Source of the DNA: Wandonia haliotis | Lineage (GTDB): Bacteria > Bacteroidota > Bacteroidia > Flavobacteriales_D > Crocinitomicaceae | NCBI RefSeq assembly: GCF_039523435.1 | Contig: NZ_BAAAFH010000021.1 | Span: forward strand, 1 to 61,573 | Length of the DNA: 61,573 nucleotides | Direction: 5' to 3' | Shown: positions 47,779 to 57,582 of the stretch, in pieces | How the letters are laid out: every line of letters begins with the position of its first letter | Position numbering within the stretch: the first letter of the stretch is position 1 | Program-made: the position numbers and the translations under genes | Notes under the pieces: generated by a model | Told to the model about the DNA's origin: nothing | The model's input: only the letters and a program-made list of their open reading frames with translations | Database searches by the model: none

Positions 47779-48511
47779 TTCAACACCCATCAGGATTGGT
47801 ATTGTAGAAGATGAAGCCCTGATCGCAGATCATCTGGCACAATCGCTTGAAGATTTGGGCTACCAGATTGCATTCATTGCCGATGAAGCGGCCGAGACAC
47901 TGGATCTTTTGCAGGCAAATAATACGATTGATTTACTGTTACTGGATATTAACATCCACGGAGCTTTGGATGGAATAGATTTAGCCAATCAGGTGAACAG
48001 GTTGTATAGCATACCCCTGATTTTTATTTCTTCAAATACGGATGCAAAAACACTGGAACGAGTCCGCTATACGCGACCGGCCGGATTTATTGTGAAACCC
48101 TATACATTGAAGGATCTGGAAACTACAATCGGAATAGCTTTATTTAATTACTACGACGGAGAAATAGGAAATGAGAAAAGTGAGTCACCATCGTCCGTAA
48201 ACTCATCTTTTTTCTTAAAAGATAAGCATGCTTTTGTCCGGTTAGATTTTGGTGATATTTTGTATGTGGAAGCACTGGATAACTACAGTGTTATTCATAC
48301 AGGATCCGGAAAACATATTGTCAGTCAGACCTTAAAGAGTGTTGAGCAAAAATTTTCCGGAAATAATTTTATGCGTATTCACCGTTCTTTTTTGGTTAAT
48401 CTGGAAAAAATAGAAAAAATAGAGCCTAAATCTGTAACAATCAGTGGGAAAGAAATTCCACTGAGTGAATCTAATAAGAGTGAACTTCTGCAACGGGTAA
48501 ACCTTTTCTAA
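47771..48511 (+). CDS. LytTR-family response regulator
   Basis: 246 residues. The receiver domain has IGIVEDEALIADHL, phospho-acceptor in DLLLLDINIHGALDG and GFIVKPY. The C-terminal LytTR DNA-binding domain is clear (DILYVEALDNYSVIHTGSGK, FMRIHRSFLVNLEKIEKIEP). The only usable start is TTG 47771, since an in-frame TAA precedes it and no ATG lies near. This start overlaps the kinase stop by 8 bp, suggesting coupling. With the kinase it forms the two-component pair common in Bacteroidota; targets unknown. Confidence 0.88.
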   Translation: MNNSTPIRIGIVEDEALIADHLAQSLEDLGYQIAFIADEAAETLDLLQANNTIDLLLLDINIHGALDGIDLANQVNRLYSIPLIFISSNTDAKTLERVRYTRPAGFIVKPYTLKDLETTIGIALFNYYDGEIGNEKSESPSSVNSSFFLKDKHAFVRLDFGDILYVEALDNYSVIHTGSGKHIVSQTLKSVEQKFSGNNFMRIHRSFLVNLEKIEKIEPKSVTISGKEIPLSESNKSELLQRVNLF

Positions 48512-48516
48512 ATAAA

Positions 48517-48544
48517 AAAGCTGTTACCAAAAGGCAACAGCTTT
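48517..48544. terminator. bidirectional terminator
   Basis: AAAGCTGTTACC (48517-48528), loop AAAA, and GGCAACAGCTTT (48533-48544) form a stem of 11-12 bp, followed by CTGTATTTTTG. It lies between the convergent LytTR and lipoprotein genes. Confidence 0.8.
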
Positions 48545-48563
48545 CTGTATTTTTGTTGAAGTA

Positions 48564-49007
48564 TCAGAGTGAAAGTTCTACAGCTTCACAATTATTAGCC
48601 GTATAATTTACTGTGCCTGACCAAATTGTGAACCCACTTTGGTTATCTACACGGTAAGAGTAGCCTTTATTTTTTGCAATTCCGAGATCCTTCGTATCAG
48701 TTACTGTTCCATCCGTCCCACAACTCGGAGCTCCTGTCCAGTATGTTGAAGCTGCGGATGAGCCAACCAACTCATCGTTTACATAATAAAGAAGAGAGGT
48801 TGTACCAGTGAATGACAAATTCTGGGCAGTTTCCTGTCCATGCCAAAACACAACACGCCCCTCGTATTTACAGGAATTATCATCTTTTTTGGCTTCTGAA
48901 TCATAATTTACAGCGTTAGCATCAATGCAGCCTTCTTTTTTACAACCTGTGAGTGCAGTAGTACCAGCCAGTAACAGCCCGAGAGTAATCAATTTTACTT
49001 TTTTCAT
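48564..49007 (-). CDS. lipoprotein with GCxDxxAxNYD motif
   Basis: 147 residues. The lipoprotein signal is MKKVKLITLGLLLAGTTALT followed by GCKKEG, so the lipidated residue is Cys22. The next segment GCIDANAVNYDSEAKKDDNS with CKY is the Cys-bounded, calcium-loop-like motif that recurs in many Bacteroidota surface proteins. The C-terminal part (VVFWHGQETAQNLSFTG, YSYRVDNQSGFTIWSGTVNY) is beta-rich. Function unknown. Ends beside the bidirectional terminator. Confidence 0.78.
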   Translation of the reverse strand: MKKVKLITLGLLLAGTTALTGCKKEGCIDANAVNYDSEAKKDDNSCKYEGRVVFWHGQETAQNLSFTGTTSLLYYVNDELVGSSAASTYWTGAPSCGTDGTVTDTKDLGIAKNKGYSYRVDNQSGFTIWSGTVNYTANNCEAVELSL

Positions 49008-49176
49008 AGAGTAATTTTATGTTTTTTGATTTGCGCTAGTCAAGATACTAAAATCGTAGAAAACACCCTGAAAATGTGTGTTATATTTTCTCTTGTAGCT
49101 ACAAAGAAAGCTATTCACGGGTTAAGTACAAGCCTCCACATGGTGCTCATACACGATTAACAATCGTTACTTTTAA

Positions 49177-50121
49177 TCAGTTATTTACGTTTATCGGCTT
49201 CAAATCACCATTTGGTGTCACCAAAATATATTCTTTATCAGATTTAGCTTCTTTCTCTTGATAAACCCGGTACTTTATTTCATACATTACCTGAATGACG
49301 GGTTCCAGAATTGCCGGGTTCATTACAAAATCAAACTCCTTGTCGATGATTGGTTGGTAATAAAGAGTGGTAGCTTTATCAGCTTGATTTATGTTGGCTG
49401 ATTTCTTCAAGTTTAGGGAAGAAGATGAATAAGCTTGATACGACTTGTACATTTCGACAGGATAAACGATCCGGTAATCATCTGCTATCTGTTTTTCATG
49501 CGTAGTTAAATCAGTTCCTAAAATCCCCTGAAGGTTCGCGATTTTTTCTGAGAGGATTGTCTTGGCTTTTTTCATTAAATCCGATTTTGTTTGCTCCAGA
49601 TTGTTCGAAAAGTAATCGACACGAACTAAATCATAAATCTCTGAATTTGTACAAATTGAAATTAACTCATTTAGAAAATCGGGACTTTTATATTTGACAT
49701 GCAGGTTTTTTTTCAGTTCAAAACCCACAGGAATTTCATTGTAGGTTTTGCTGCTGAAAATCTTTTTCTCTACTTCATATTCATAAACAGGTACAAATGA
49801 AACCATATCAACATACGTCTCAATATCCGGTTTATTGGATATTTCACTCAAAACCGCATTCACTCTTTTGTTCAGTAGTTCATTGACCTCAGTCGTTGTT
49901 TCGCCTACTTGGGTTACAGTAAAAATCGCAACATAGCTGTCGGCTTTTATGTTTGCCAAACCTTTTACGCTGATGATGAGGTCAGAATTACCGCTCAGAC
50001 TAACATTTATGTTGTTATCTGAATACCGTACCTGATTTTGATAATTTATATTTCCCGAAACTTGTCCAAATGAGCTATTTGCTATAATCAGCAGACAAGC
50101 TATAAGTTTAAGTGTATTCAT
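49177..50121 (-). CDS. SIMPL-domain (DUF541) exported protein
   Basis: 314 residues from ATG 50121, chosen for its signal peptide MNTLKLIACLLIIANSSFGQ. An earlier ATG at 50163 overlaps the stop of the upstream macroglobulin gene (TAATG), so translational coupling from there is an alternative. The mature part shows the SIMPL pattern: LIISVKGLANIKADSYVAIF, NVLNKRVNAVLSEI-type helix, SNKPDIETYVDMVSFVPVYE, and KSDLMKKAKTILSEKIANLQ. Molecular function of SIMPL proteins is poorly defined (envelope-located). It lies directly downstream of the A2M gene. Confidence 0.75.
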   Translation of the reverse strand: MNTLKLIACLLIIANSSFGQVSGNINYQNQVRYSDNNINVSLSGNSDLIISVKGLANIKADSYVAIFTVTQVGETTTEVNELLNKRVNAVLSEISNKPDIETYVDMVSFVPVYEYEVEKKIFSSKTYNEIPVGFELKKNLHVKYKSPDFLNELISICTNSEIYDLVRVDYFSNNLEQTKSDLMKKAKTILSEKIANLQGILGTDLTTHEKQIADDYRIVYPVEMYKSYQAYSSSSLNLKKSANINQADKATTLYYQPIIDKEFDFVMNPAILEPVIQVMYEIKYRVYQEKEAKSDKEYILVTPNGDLKPINVNN

Positions 50122-50162
50122 TTTAGTTGTTTTATAATTAGTGTCAATACCCGTGTGTTTCA

Positions 50163-53100
50163 TTATTTTATCTTCAAACGAATTCCCTTGCTGTGCGAAG
50201 TAAACTCAGGAGCATACATACACTGAATAGTTGTAATACCGTTGGAGAAATCTCCTGCAAGGTTGGCGCGTACATCGTATTCAAAAACGTAGGTTCCTTT
50301 GCGCAGATAATCAATGAAGAAATTGGTTGCGGCATCACGCGTACTTTCGTAATAACCAATGCCTCCCTGGTATTTGTATTGAGAGAATACATTAACCGGT
50401 TCGACACCTGCAGCCCTCATGTCTTTCATGTGTACATACTCCAGATCACGATCTGTGCGAAGTACAATCCGTACCCGGATCTTATCTCCCGGATTTAGAG
50501 TAGTCTGGTCTGAAACCGGGGTCATTACTTCTCCGGAAGAAGTTCGTTTTACCAGGAATAATTTCTTTTCGAGTTGCAATGGAGTAGCGTGCGGAGTGAT
50601 TTTATCCAAATCCTCAAAATACTGCCAGTACAATGCTCCCCAGCTTACACCTTCTGTTGTACGGGTTACTTTTACCTGTCCCATTTCCGGACGGATCTCT
50701 TCGTCTTGCCAACTGGTTTTGAAATAGCCGGTTCCCGCTTCTGATTGTTGTCCGGTTGCAGATGGATCAACCCGTTTTCCACCCACTTCAATCTGAACGG
50801 TTTCTTCGTTGGCAAGAAGATCTGTTCCCCGCATAAGTAAAGCATACACTGCGTTTGCCGTGGCTTTGGTTGTTTTCCAGTCAGTCGTTTGCTTTTGCTT
50901 TAACAACCAGACTTTCATTTCTTCTACAGCTGCGACATCTTTCGTAACTTCATCAAAGGCCTCAATCAACAAAGCCTGTGTTTCGATAGGTGCCTGATAC
51001 CAGTAGTAACCTCCGGCGTTATCTTTCCAGTACATTCCCATTTCATCACTCATGAGGGCACGTTCTTTTAACGAGGCAAGTACCTGTTCCGGGAAATTCT
51101 GAACGGCAAAACGATGAGCTGTCAAGGCGATCATTGCCTGCGACTGAATACTGAATTTCAACCAGTAATTCTGCATTTGTTTCAGGTAGTACGCGTGTGC
51201 TTCCTGAAGTTTATCAGTAACCGGAATCTCGGGGAAGTAGCTACGTGCATACAGATACTGTAGCTGAGTTTGCGAAATATGTTGTTCCGTTAAATAGGTC
51301 TTTGGATTGTGTTTTTTAACACGTTCCAGATCTTCTATGATACGTTCATCCAGATACCCTATAGCTTTACGTGTCATATTCCATATCGTATGGTCTTTAC
51401 GGACATCTTTAACTCCCAGACGATCCAGATGACCAAGACCGGTTACAATATGTTGCGTGATATAACGGTTTTCCGGCATCCCGGGGAACCAGGGCCACGC
51501 ACCATTGGATACCTGCATTTTTTCCAGTTTTCGGATGGCTACTTTTAGTTCTCCCGACATACGATTCAGGTCGAATAGTAAACCAATCCGTTTTTTGCGT
51601 TCTGACTCTTTATGGGCGCTCATTACCCATGGCGTCTCTTCCAGCAGGAGTGATTTTAGTTCCTGATTTTTCTCCAAATTGGACAAGAATGCATCCGGAG
51701 AGCTGTTTTTCCAGGTATCAAATACCTGCTTGATTTTCGGGTTAGAATTAGCCACTTCTGTAGCCAATGCGTTGGCGTAATAACGCGTGAAAATTTGCTC
51801 GGCACATTCGTAGGGGTACTCCATCATGTAGGGCATTGCCTGAACAGCATACCAGGCCGGATTTGAAGTGTATTCCAATGTCAACTGGTAATGGCTTAGC
51901 GTATTGGATTGCCCGGATTGGAGGAGTTTATCAAGCGTAAACAATCGGCTTCCAATTCCTTTCGAAGGTAACGGAAGACTTTCAGTTACTAACATCCGGT
52001 TGGATAATACAGGAAGCGCATTTTCTTCTCCGTCGCTGAATTGACCGGCAGTTGCAGAAACGCGATAAACAACAGCTCCCATGTCAGAAGGCACGTTTAT
52101 CTTCCACGCAAGTAAAGCGCTTTGTTTTGCTGTTACGGAGAATGAAGAGGTGTTTGCTGTCAATCCAAAAGCCTGTGTTACCGGTTGCATGGTTAATGCG
52201 TCAAACAGTTCCAGTTTAGCAGTACCCTTCAATTCTTTGTCGGAAAGATTAGAAACTTTTGCCGTAAATGTCATTTGATCCCCTTCGCGCATAAAACGAG
52301 GTGGGTTAGGCAAGATCATCAAATCTTTCTGTGTAACAATTTCTTCGGTGAGGAATCCCGTTTTTAAATCTTTGGTGTGTGCCATACTGATAAACTTCCA
52401 TCGCGTAAGTGCTTCCGGAATGGTAAAGCTGATTAGAACTTCTCCCTTATCATTTGTTCGAAGGTGTGGATAGAAGAAAGCCGTCTCATTCAGGTTTGTA
52501 CGAATCTGAGTCGTCGGTGAAGCAGCGTCTTTGTCATCATCTTGTTGAGCACCGCTATTTTCTTTTTCATTGAGTTCTGTCCTTCCGCCTCCATTGTCGT
52601 CTCTTTCCGCCTTTTCCCGTTGTGGAGCGGCAGAGTCTGCCATAATAGAAACTTCTTCCAGTTCTACTTTTCTGGTTTGACCTCTAAGAGAATAAAGATA
52701 ATGTGAGCTACTATATCCGAACCAGTTCAAATGAGGGAACGGACGTGCCGAAGGTGAAAGAATTTTGTTCCACTCGTTTTCGTATATATATGCCGTTTCC
52801 GATCCGAAAGAAGTACTGGACCAGGCCGATCGGGGATAGAATTGCCCAAATACCGACATAGAGAAGGAATTGGCTGCAAACTGATCCAGAGAAGCGTCAT
52901 ACATAGCAGCTAACATTTCTGCTGCTACTTTTTCGCCTTTAGGGCCTTTGATTTTTACTTTCCATTCTTCTTTCTGTCCAGGAAGCAGTTTATTCCGGAA
53001 TGTTTCAAAAGTGACATCCAGTTTCTTATTGGAATGCGGAACCAGTACACTGAATTGCTGGCTGTAGAAAACCCCTTCTTTAACTCCGGAAAAACGTACA

Positions 53101-56100
53101 GCAAAGTTCCCGCGGTGTTCTTCTTTTACAGGAATGCGGATCACCTGCTGCTCGTTGGACAATACGATTCGTTTTTTAAAGAAAACGCCTGTTTTACCTT
53201 CTGCTTCAACGAACACTTGTGTAGCATTGGCAGCCGATGCAATGATGAACTCGGCAGTTTCTCCCGGTTCACAACTCGTTTTTTCAGCATGTACCCACCA
53301 GAATTCGTTTGTAGGAGCTGTCTTTTCGCCTGTATCATACAAGGTGAAATAGGTAACGGTCTTTACCTCTACGCCAAAGGCATCAATCGACTTTGCTTCG
53401 AGTACGTAGCGTCCGGTTTTCCATTTTTCCATTCCATTCAGGTGAATTGAATCACTTTCAGCAGTTGAAAAAGAGGTTGAGAAGATCTGCTGCTCTCGCT
53501 TCAGGTTTTCCGGCAACCGCGCTTCCTTAAAATCATCATACGGGAACTGTTCGCGAAGTTCGCTTTCGGAAAGCTCCGAATAATCAGTTACATATTCCTG
53601 ATTGGGTTTAAACAGTTGACCCGGTTCCGAAAGTTTATGAATGGTAACAGTTCCGGTTGCAGAAACTTTTTGTCCGTTTAGATTAGTGCTTTTTAAAGCA
53701 AAAACAGAGCGTTTCGTCCGGTTGACGGTTTCGCTGATTCCGAAACTAAGCTCCATCGCATGCTCTGCCACGGCAACAGTTTGGGTAGTGGACTGCGTTT
53801 CTCCGGTAATATCCGTAACATCTATCGTAACCGTATAGTTATATATGGGCGAATACTGGCTTTGTGCTTTTGGATCTTTTTTGGCATCAAATATAATGGT
53901 GAACTCACCTTTGTCATTCGTTTCCGTACTTCCGTTTGTAATTTCCTGATCCGGCGCTCCAAAATAGCTTCCACGATAGAACTTCCATACCGGGTAGCGC
54001 ATAGTTCGGGTAACACGATAGCTTACTTTGGCTCCGTCAACAACCGATCCGGCAAAGTTTTTGGCTTCTCCTTTTACGGTTACTTTTTCTCCGATTTTAT
54101 AAGCGCCTTCAAGGGGTAGGGTACTGACCTCAAATTTGGGTCGTTTGTAATCCTCTACCGAAAAATACACCGCTCCGCGATTTGCATTTTTGATATGCAT
54201 GGTTCCGTTCAGCATACCCTTAGGGGCTTCAAACTCTCCGCTGAAAGAACCAAAGGCATTGGAAGTATACTTCATTTCAGCAACTTTCTGATAGTTGGCA
54301 TCATAGAACTCTACCTTTCCGGTCGTGTTGGGTTGTATTTCATGAAGATCTCCGGTGTGCTTCATCAGGATTCCTTTGAAGTAGATTTTTTGTCCCGGAC
54401 GATAAATTTTACGGTCTGTGAAAAGGTTCGTGGTATACTTTGTCTGCTCCTTTTCTTCGTATCTGCGAGACAGATAATGACGGGTAGCGTCAGAGAATTC
54501 ATCTTTTCCGGAACTGACGTGGATGTAAATATTTCGATACTTTCCGCTTGATTTTAATACGGCACTTCCCTCGGCGTCAGTGGATAATTTTTCTGCTTTT
54601 TTCAATTGATAAGAACGGGATGAATAGCCGTAATTGTACTCATAAACCTGAATAGTAGCTCCTTTTATGGGGACTCCTGTTTTTCGGTTGAGAACAGTAT
54701 ATACTTTGTTCCCATCTGGATCATCTTTCGTTAGTACAGATAATTCGGTAGCATAAAATCCGGCATAGGCGATGGCATTGTTTTCTTCCCGGAAGTCAGC
54801 GGTTGGAGAGCTCAGTAACACATAATGTCCCTGAGGTATTTGTTCAATAGCTGTCAATACCGAATGATTTTGATAATCCTCAAAATCCCGTAATTGTACA
54901 GACCATGATTTTTCAACCGGAAGTTTGGTCAATTCGTGAATCAACTCTTTTCCGTACGTACGGTTTTTAATGAAAAAATCCCAGTCTATTCGAGCTACGC
55001 GGAAATAAAGGGAGTCGATGTTCCGATAATTTATTTTCAGTTTATTGGAAGCTCCCGGATATATAGCGAGATCCGTTTGCAGGGTAACCTCTTTGCTGAG
55101 AATCTGACTTTTTAGAGCTGCACACCAATTGGCTCCGGTAGCCTCCGGAAATTTCGTGATGGTTTCTTCGCACAATTGAAGTGCTTTTTTCTTGTCCAGA
55201 CGGAACGTGTCATTGTCTTTTGTATAGGTATCCCCCCGTTGATTCAGAAAAAGAGCAATGTTATAATTTGTCTCCGATGTGAAAGGGTGACTGGGATATT
55301 CTTCAGCAAGTTTTGCCAGAGCTGCAAAATAGAAGTTCTCTTTTTCGGGATGCGTAGAATGAGAACGGGCAAAATTCAACCGGCGAAGCGTGGTTTGTAT
55401 GCGTGTGGATGGTTCCTGATCTTTGCTGTGAAAACGCGCCAGATCACGATGAATAACAAAGGCATAATAAACCGTTGCCAGTGAATCGGGAGTTGAAAAC
55501 TCCAACTGTGTGAATACATCATTTGTTGCAAAATGTCGCGCATCATTAACGGTAAATTCTTCAATAGGACGATGTAACTGGAAACTGGCTGATTCAAAGA
55601 AATCCAATGCCTCATAAGCGAGAAAATCATAAAGTGTTGGCAACAATACTGGCTTTTTTTCTGCATTAGAAAGTATCGCGCTGAATTTGTCTATCCGAAT
55701 GCCTTTTAGTGTATCCGCTGCGCTTAACGAAAGAAGAAAATGATCTCTGACCTCACGGGAAAGTTTTGTCAAATCCCATGTACGAATATCGGATTGATCA
55801 AAGGATTCCGTAGCTGTGCGATTCATAAACTTCCAACGATTATTCTGGAAGTAATTCCAATACAACTGCGCTGTAACCGAATGAAGAATTTGTTTCAGCG
55901 GGGCTTCTGCTTTCTCAATACGTTGTTGCATTTGGGCGATAGCCTTTACCTGATCTTCTTCTTCGAAATACGAGCTGAACTTCACGATATGAATCAATGC
56001 TTTGACCTGTTCGGGAATATTCTTATCCTGCCCGGCTTTTTGGTCAATGGTCTGAACCACTGCAAGAGCGGATCGGTAAAGACCCTTTTTTTCAAGTGAA

Positions 56101-56273
56101 TCTGCCTGACGCCACAGTTCCGAATAATCTCCCTGAAAATTCATTTCTATTTTGGAAGGAACCTCCGAATCAGTGGGAGTCATATCCACGGTGTCCTTTT
56201 TACACTTGTTGGACATTAATAACAAAGAAAAAACAATCGCTACCAGCGAAAATCGGAAAGAGAAGCTTTTCAT
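50163..56273 (-). CDS. large bacterial alpha-2-macroglobulin family protein
   Basis: 2036 residues. The N-terminus (MKSFSFRFSLVAIVFSLLLM, then SNKCKK) is a signal peptide, possibly a non-standard lipoprotein signal. Residues 30-400 are helical. MG-type beta domains follow, including KDDPDGNKVYTVLNRKTGVP and IYRPGQKIYFKGILMKHTG (typical MG2 entry). After an acidic low-complexity linker near 1190-1230 comes the A2M segment (TRWKFISMAHTKDLKTG) and the thioester-type motif PYECAEQIF, with Cys1490 and Gln1493 (CAEQ instead of CGEQ), inside the helical TED-like domain. Such proteins trap proteases in the envelope; that role is inferred. Overlaps the SIMPL gene region as TAATG. Confidence 0.88.
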   Translation of the reverse strand: MKSFSFRFSLVAIVFSLLLMSNKCKKDTVDMTPTDSEVPSKIEMNFQGDYSELWRQADSLEKKGLYRSALAVVQTIDQKAGQDKNIPEQVKALIHIVKFSSYFEEEDQVKAIAQMQQRIEKAEAPLKQILHSVTAQLYWNYFQNNRWKFMNRTATESFDQSDIRTWDLTKLSREVRDHFLLSLSAADTLKGIRIDKFSAILSNAEKKPVLLPTLYDFLAYEALDFFESASFQLHRPIEEFTVNDARHFATNDVFTQLEFSTPDSLATVYYAFVIHRDLARFHSKDQEPSTRIQTTLRRLNFARSHSTHPEKENFYFAALAKLAEEYPSHPFTSETNYNIALFLNQRGDTYTKDNDTFRLDKKKALQLCEETITKFPEATGANWCAALKSQILSKEVTLQTDLAIYPGASNKLKINYRNIDSLYFRVARIDWDFFIKNRTYGKELIHELTKLPVEKSWSVQLRDFEDYQNHSVLTAIEQIPQGHYVLLSSPTADFREENNAIAYAGFYATELSVLTKDDPDGNKVYTVLNRKTGVPIKGATIQVYEYNYGYSSRSYQLKKAEKLSTDAEGSAVLKSSGKYRNIYIHVSSGKDEFSDATRHYLSRRYEEKEQTKYTTNLFTDRKIYRPGQKIYFKGILMKHTGDLHEIQPNTTGKVEFYDANYQKVAEMKYTSNAFGSFSGEFEAPKGMLNGTMHIKNANRGAVYFSVEDYKRPKFEVSTLPLEGAYKIGEKVTVKGEAKNFAGSVVDGAKVSYRVTRTMRYPVWKFYRGSYFGAPDQEITNGSTETNDKGEFTIIFDAKKDPKAQSQYSPIYNYTVTIDVTDITGETQSTTQTVAVAEHAMELSFGISETVNRTKRSVFALKSTNLNGQKVSATGTVTIHKLSEPGQLFKPNQEYVTDYSELSESELREQFPYDDFKEARLPENLKREQQIFSTSFSTAESDSIHLNGMEKWKTGRYVLEAKSIDAFGVEVKTVTYFTLYDTGEKTAPTNEFWWVHAEKTSCEPGETAEFIIASAANATQVFVEAEGKTGVFFKKRIVLSNEQQVIRIPVKEEHRGNFAVRFSGVKEGVFYSQQFSVLVPHSNKKLDVTFETFRNKLLPGQKEEWKVKIKGPKGEKVAAEMLAAMYDASLDQFAANSFSMSVFGQFYPRSAWSSTSFGSETAYIYENEWNKILSPSARPFPHLNWFGYSSSHYLYSLRGQTRKVELEEVSIMADSAAPQREKAERDDNGGGRTELNEKENSGAQQDDDKDAASPTTQIRTNLNETAFFYPHLRTNDKGEVLISFTIPEALTRWKFISMAHTKDLKTGFLTEEIVTQKDLMILPNPPRFMREGDQMTFTAKVSNLSDKELKGTAKLELFDALTMQPVTQAFGLTANTSSFSVTAKQSALLAWKINVPSDMGAVVYRVSATAGQFSDGEENALPVLSNRMLVTESLPLPSKGIGSRLFTLDKLLQSGQSNTLSHYQLTLEYTSNPAWYAVQAMPYMMEYPYECAEQIFTRYYANALATEVANSNPKIKQVFDTWKNSSPDAFLSNLEKNQELKSLLLEETPWVMSAHKESERKKRIGLLFDLNRMSGELKVAIRKLEKMQVSNGAWPWFPGMPENRYITQHIVTGLGHLDRLGVKDVRKDHTIWNMTRKAIGYLDERIIEDLERVKKHNPKTYLTEQHISQTQLQYLYARSYFPEIPVTDKLQEAHAYYLKQMQNYWLKFSIQSQAMIALTAHRFAVQNFPEQVLASLKERALMSDEMGMYWKDNAGGYYWYQAPIETQALLIEAFDEVTKDVAAVEEMKVWLLKQKQTTDWKTTKATANAVYALLMRGTDLLANEETVQIEVGGKRVDPSATGQQSEAGTGYFKTSWQDEEIRPEMGQVKVTRTTEGVSWGALYWQYFEDLDKITPHATPLQLEKKLFLVKRTSSGEVMTPVSDQTTLNPGDKIRVRIVLRTDRDLEYVHMKDMRAAGVEPVNVFSQYKYQGGIGYYESTRDAATNFFIDYLRKGTYVFEYDVRANLAGDFSNGITTIQCMYAPEFTSHSKGIRLKIK

Positions 56274-56463
56274 ATCAATCAGTTTCGTTTGTCAAAGTTA
56301 CACTATTCTTGTTAGTATACAGAAATCATGCCTAAGTACACCTGAGAAACGGGAAGGTTCATTTTGGTAATTCTTTTTTTGTACGTACAGCACACATAAT
56401 CGTTTATGTAAACTTTATTTTACTTTTTTGGTGTTGATTTTTAGTATTTTGAGAAAAGAATAC

Positions 56464-56471
56464 TATATTTG
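56464..56471 (+). promoter_or_regulatory. -7 promoter element for S74-like gene
   Basis: TATATTTG is an exact TAnnTTTG match 40 bp before the ATG at 56512. A TTTTG at 56447-56451 and TTG at 56434 are candidates for the upstream element but spacing is not ideal. The 56274-56511 gap separates this gene from the divergent macroglobulin gene; nothing else was recognised in it. Confidence 0.5.
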
Positions 56472-56511
56472 TCCGCAACTAATTTTTTAATGTAATTACA
56501 ACTTAAGCGGT

Positions 56512-57576
56512 ATGAAACGAATTACCTTTTGCCTTGTTTTGTTAACGAGCTGTTTATCAATTTATTCTCAGGAAAACACTACTGAAACCAATCCGAAATG
56601 GGATCGTCAGGGAAATGCAACAGATACGAGTGACTTTATCGGAACGATTAATGCGAGTGATTTAAAAGTAAAGACCAATAGTGAAGAGCGGTTGCGGATT
56701 ACTTCTTCGGGAAATGTAGGGGTGGGTGTCCAAAATCCGTCTGAAAAACTGGAAGTAGACGGAACGATACGTGCACAGGAGCACCTGAAAGTAGACGGGA
56801 ATTTATACGTTACCGGATCGGCAGAGGTTATGGGACAGGTGCAATTTTTTGATACATTATACCTGAAAGAGGTTCCGTTAATTGGTGAGAAGGATATACA
56901 TCCGGATATAATTGTGAAAGACAGTAATGGTATGGTGAAGCGTATGGTATATTCCGACTATATCGGTTTGCCGTACGAACCCCGTCTTTGTTTCCACGAG
57001 ACAAGACCGACATGGGCTTCTGTTTCTGCTGCACAGTTAGGCGGAGGTGAGTTTGATTTGGGGAATATATATACAACGTGTGCGAATGTTGGTATTGGAA
57101 CAAATAGTCCGATGTTCAATCTGGATGTTGCCAAGAGCGGTCGGTTTAGAGAAAGATTGCTCATAAGTAGTGGAAACAGTCCGGCAGCGGCTGATTTACA
57201 TGTGCGTACATCTACTACAAATACATCTGCCCGCCTGCTGCTGGTAGAAAATGCTGAGCGTAAACTTTTGCAACTGGATAACAGCGGAATGCTGCGGGCG
57301 CGCGAAATAAAAGTGGATATGCAGAATTGGCCGGATTACGTTTTCAAAAAGGAATATACTTTGCTTCCCCTGCATGAAGTAGAGTCTTTTATAAAGGAAA
57401 ACGGACACTTACCCAATGTTCCTTCTGCTGAAGAACTGGAGGAGGATGGATTGAATCTTGCCGAATCCAATCGTATGTTAATGGAAAAAGTGGAAGAACT
57501 GACCCTCTATTTAATTGAACAGAATAAACGCATAACTGAGTTGGAAAAGGCATTGGAACAATCCGAAACAAAATAG
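56512..57576 (+). CDS. exported protein with S74/endosialidase-chaperone-like tail
   Basis: 354 residues with signal peptide MKRITFCLVLLTSCLSIYSQ. The middle has repeated short beta motifs (LRITSSGNVGVGVQNPSEKL, NVGIGTNSPMFNLDVAKSG) as in phage tail fibre-like Bacteroidota proteins. The C-terminus (WPDYVFKKEYTLLPLHEVES, NGHLPNVPSAEELEEDGLN, then a coiled coil ELTLYLIEQNKRITELEKAL) is the common tail of this group, related to the peptidase S74 intramolecular chaperone region without its full catalytic domain. Probably trimeric and cell-surface or extracellular (inference). Followed after 6 bp by the next gene, so likely co-transcribed. Confidence 0.78.
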   Translation: MKRITFCLVLLTSCLSIYSQENTTETNPKWDRQGNATDTSDFIGTINASDLKVKTNSEERLRITSSGNVGVGVQNPSEKLEVDGTIRAQEHLKVDGNLYVTGSAEVMGQVQFFDTLYLKEVPLIGEKDIHPDIIVKDSNGMVKRMVYSDYIGLPYEPRLCFHETRPTWASVSAAQLGGGEFDLGNIYTTCANVGIGTNSPMFNLDVAKSGRFRERLLISSGNSPAAADLHVRTSTTNTSARLLLVENAERKLLQLDNSGMLRAREIKVDMQNWPDYVFKKEYTLLPLHEVESFIKENGHLPNVPSAEELEEDGLNLAESNRMLMEKVEELTLYLIEQNKRITELEKALEQSETK

Positions 57577-57582
57577 GCAGTT

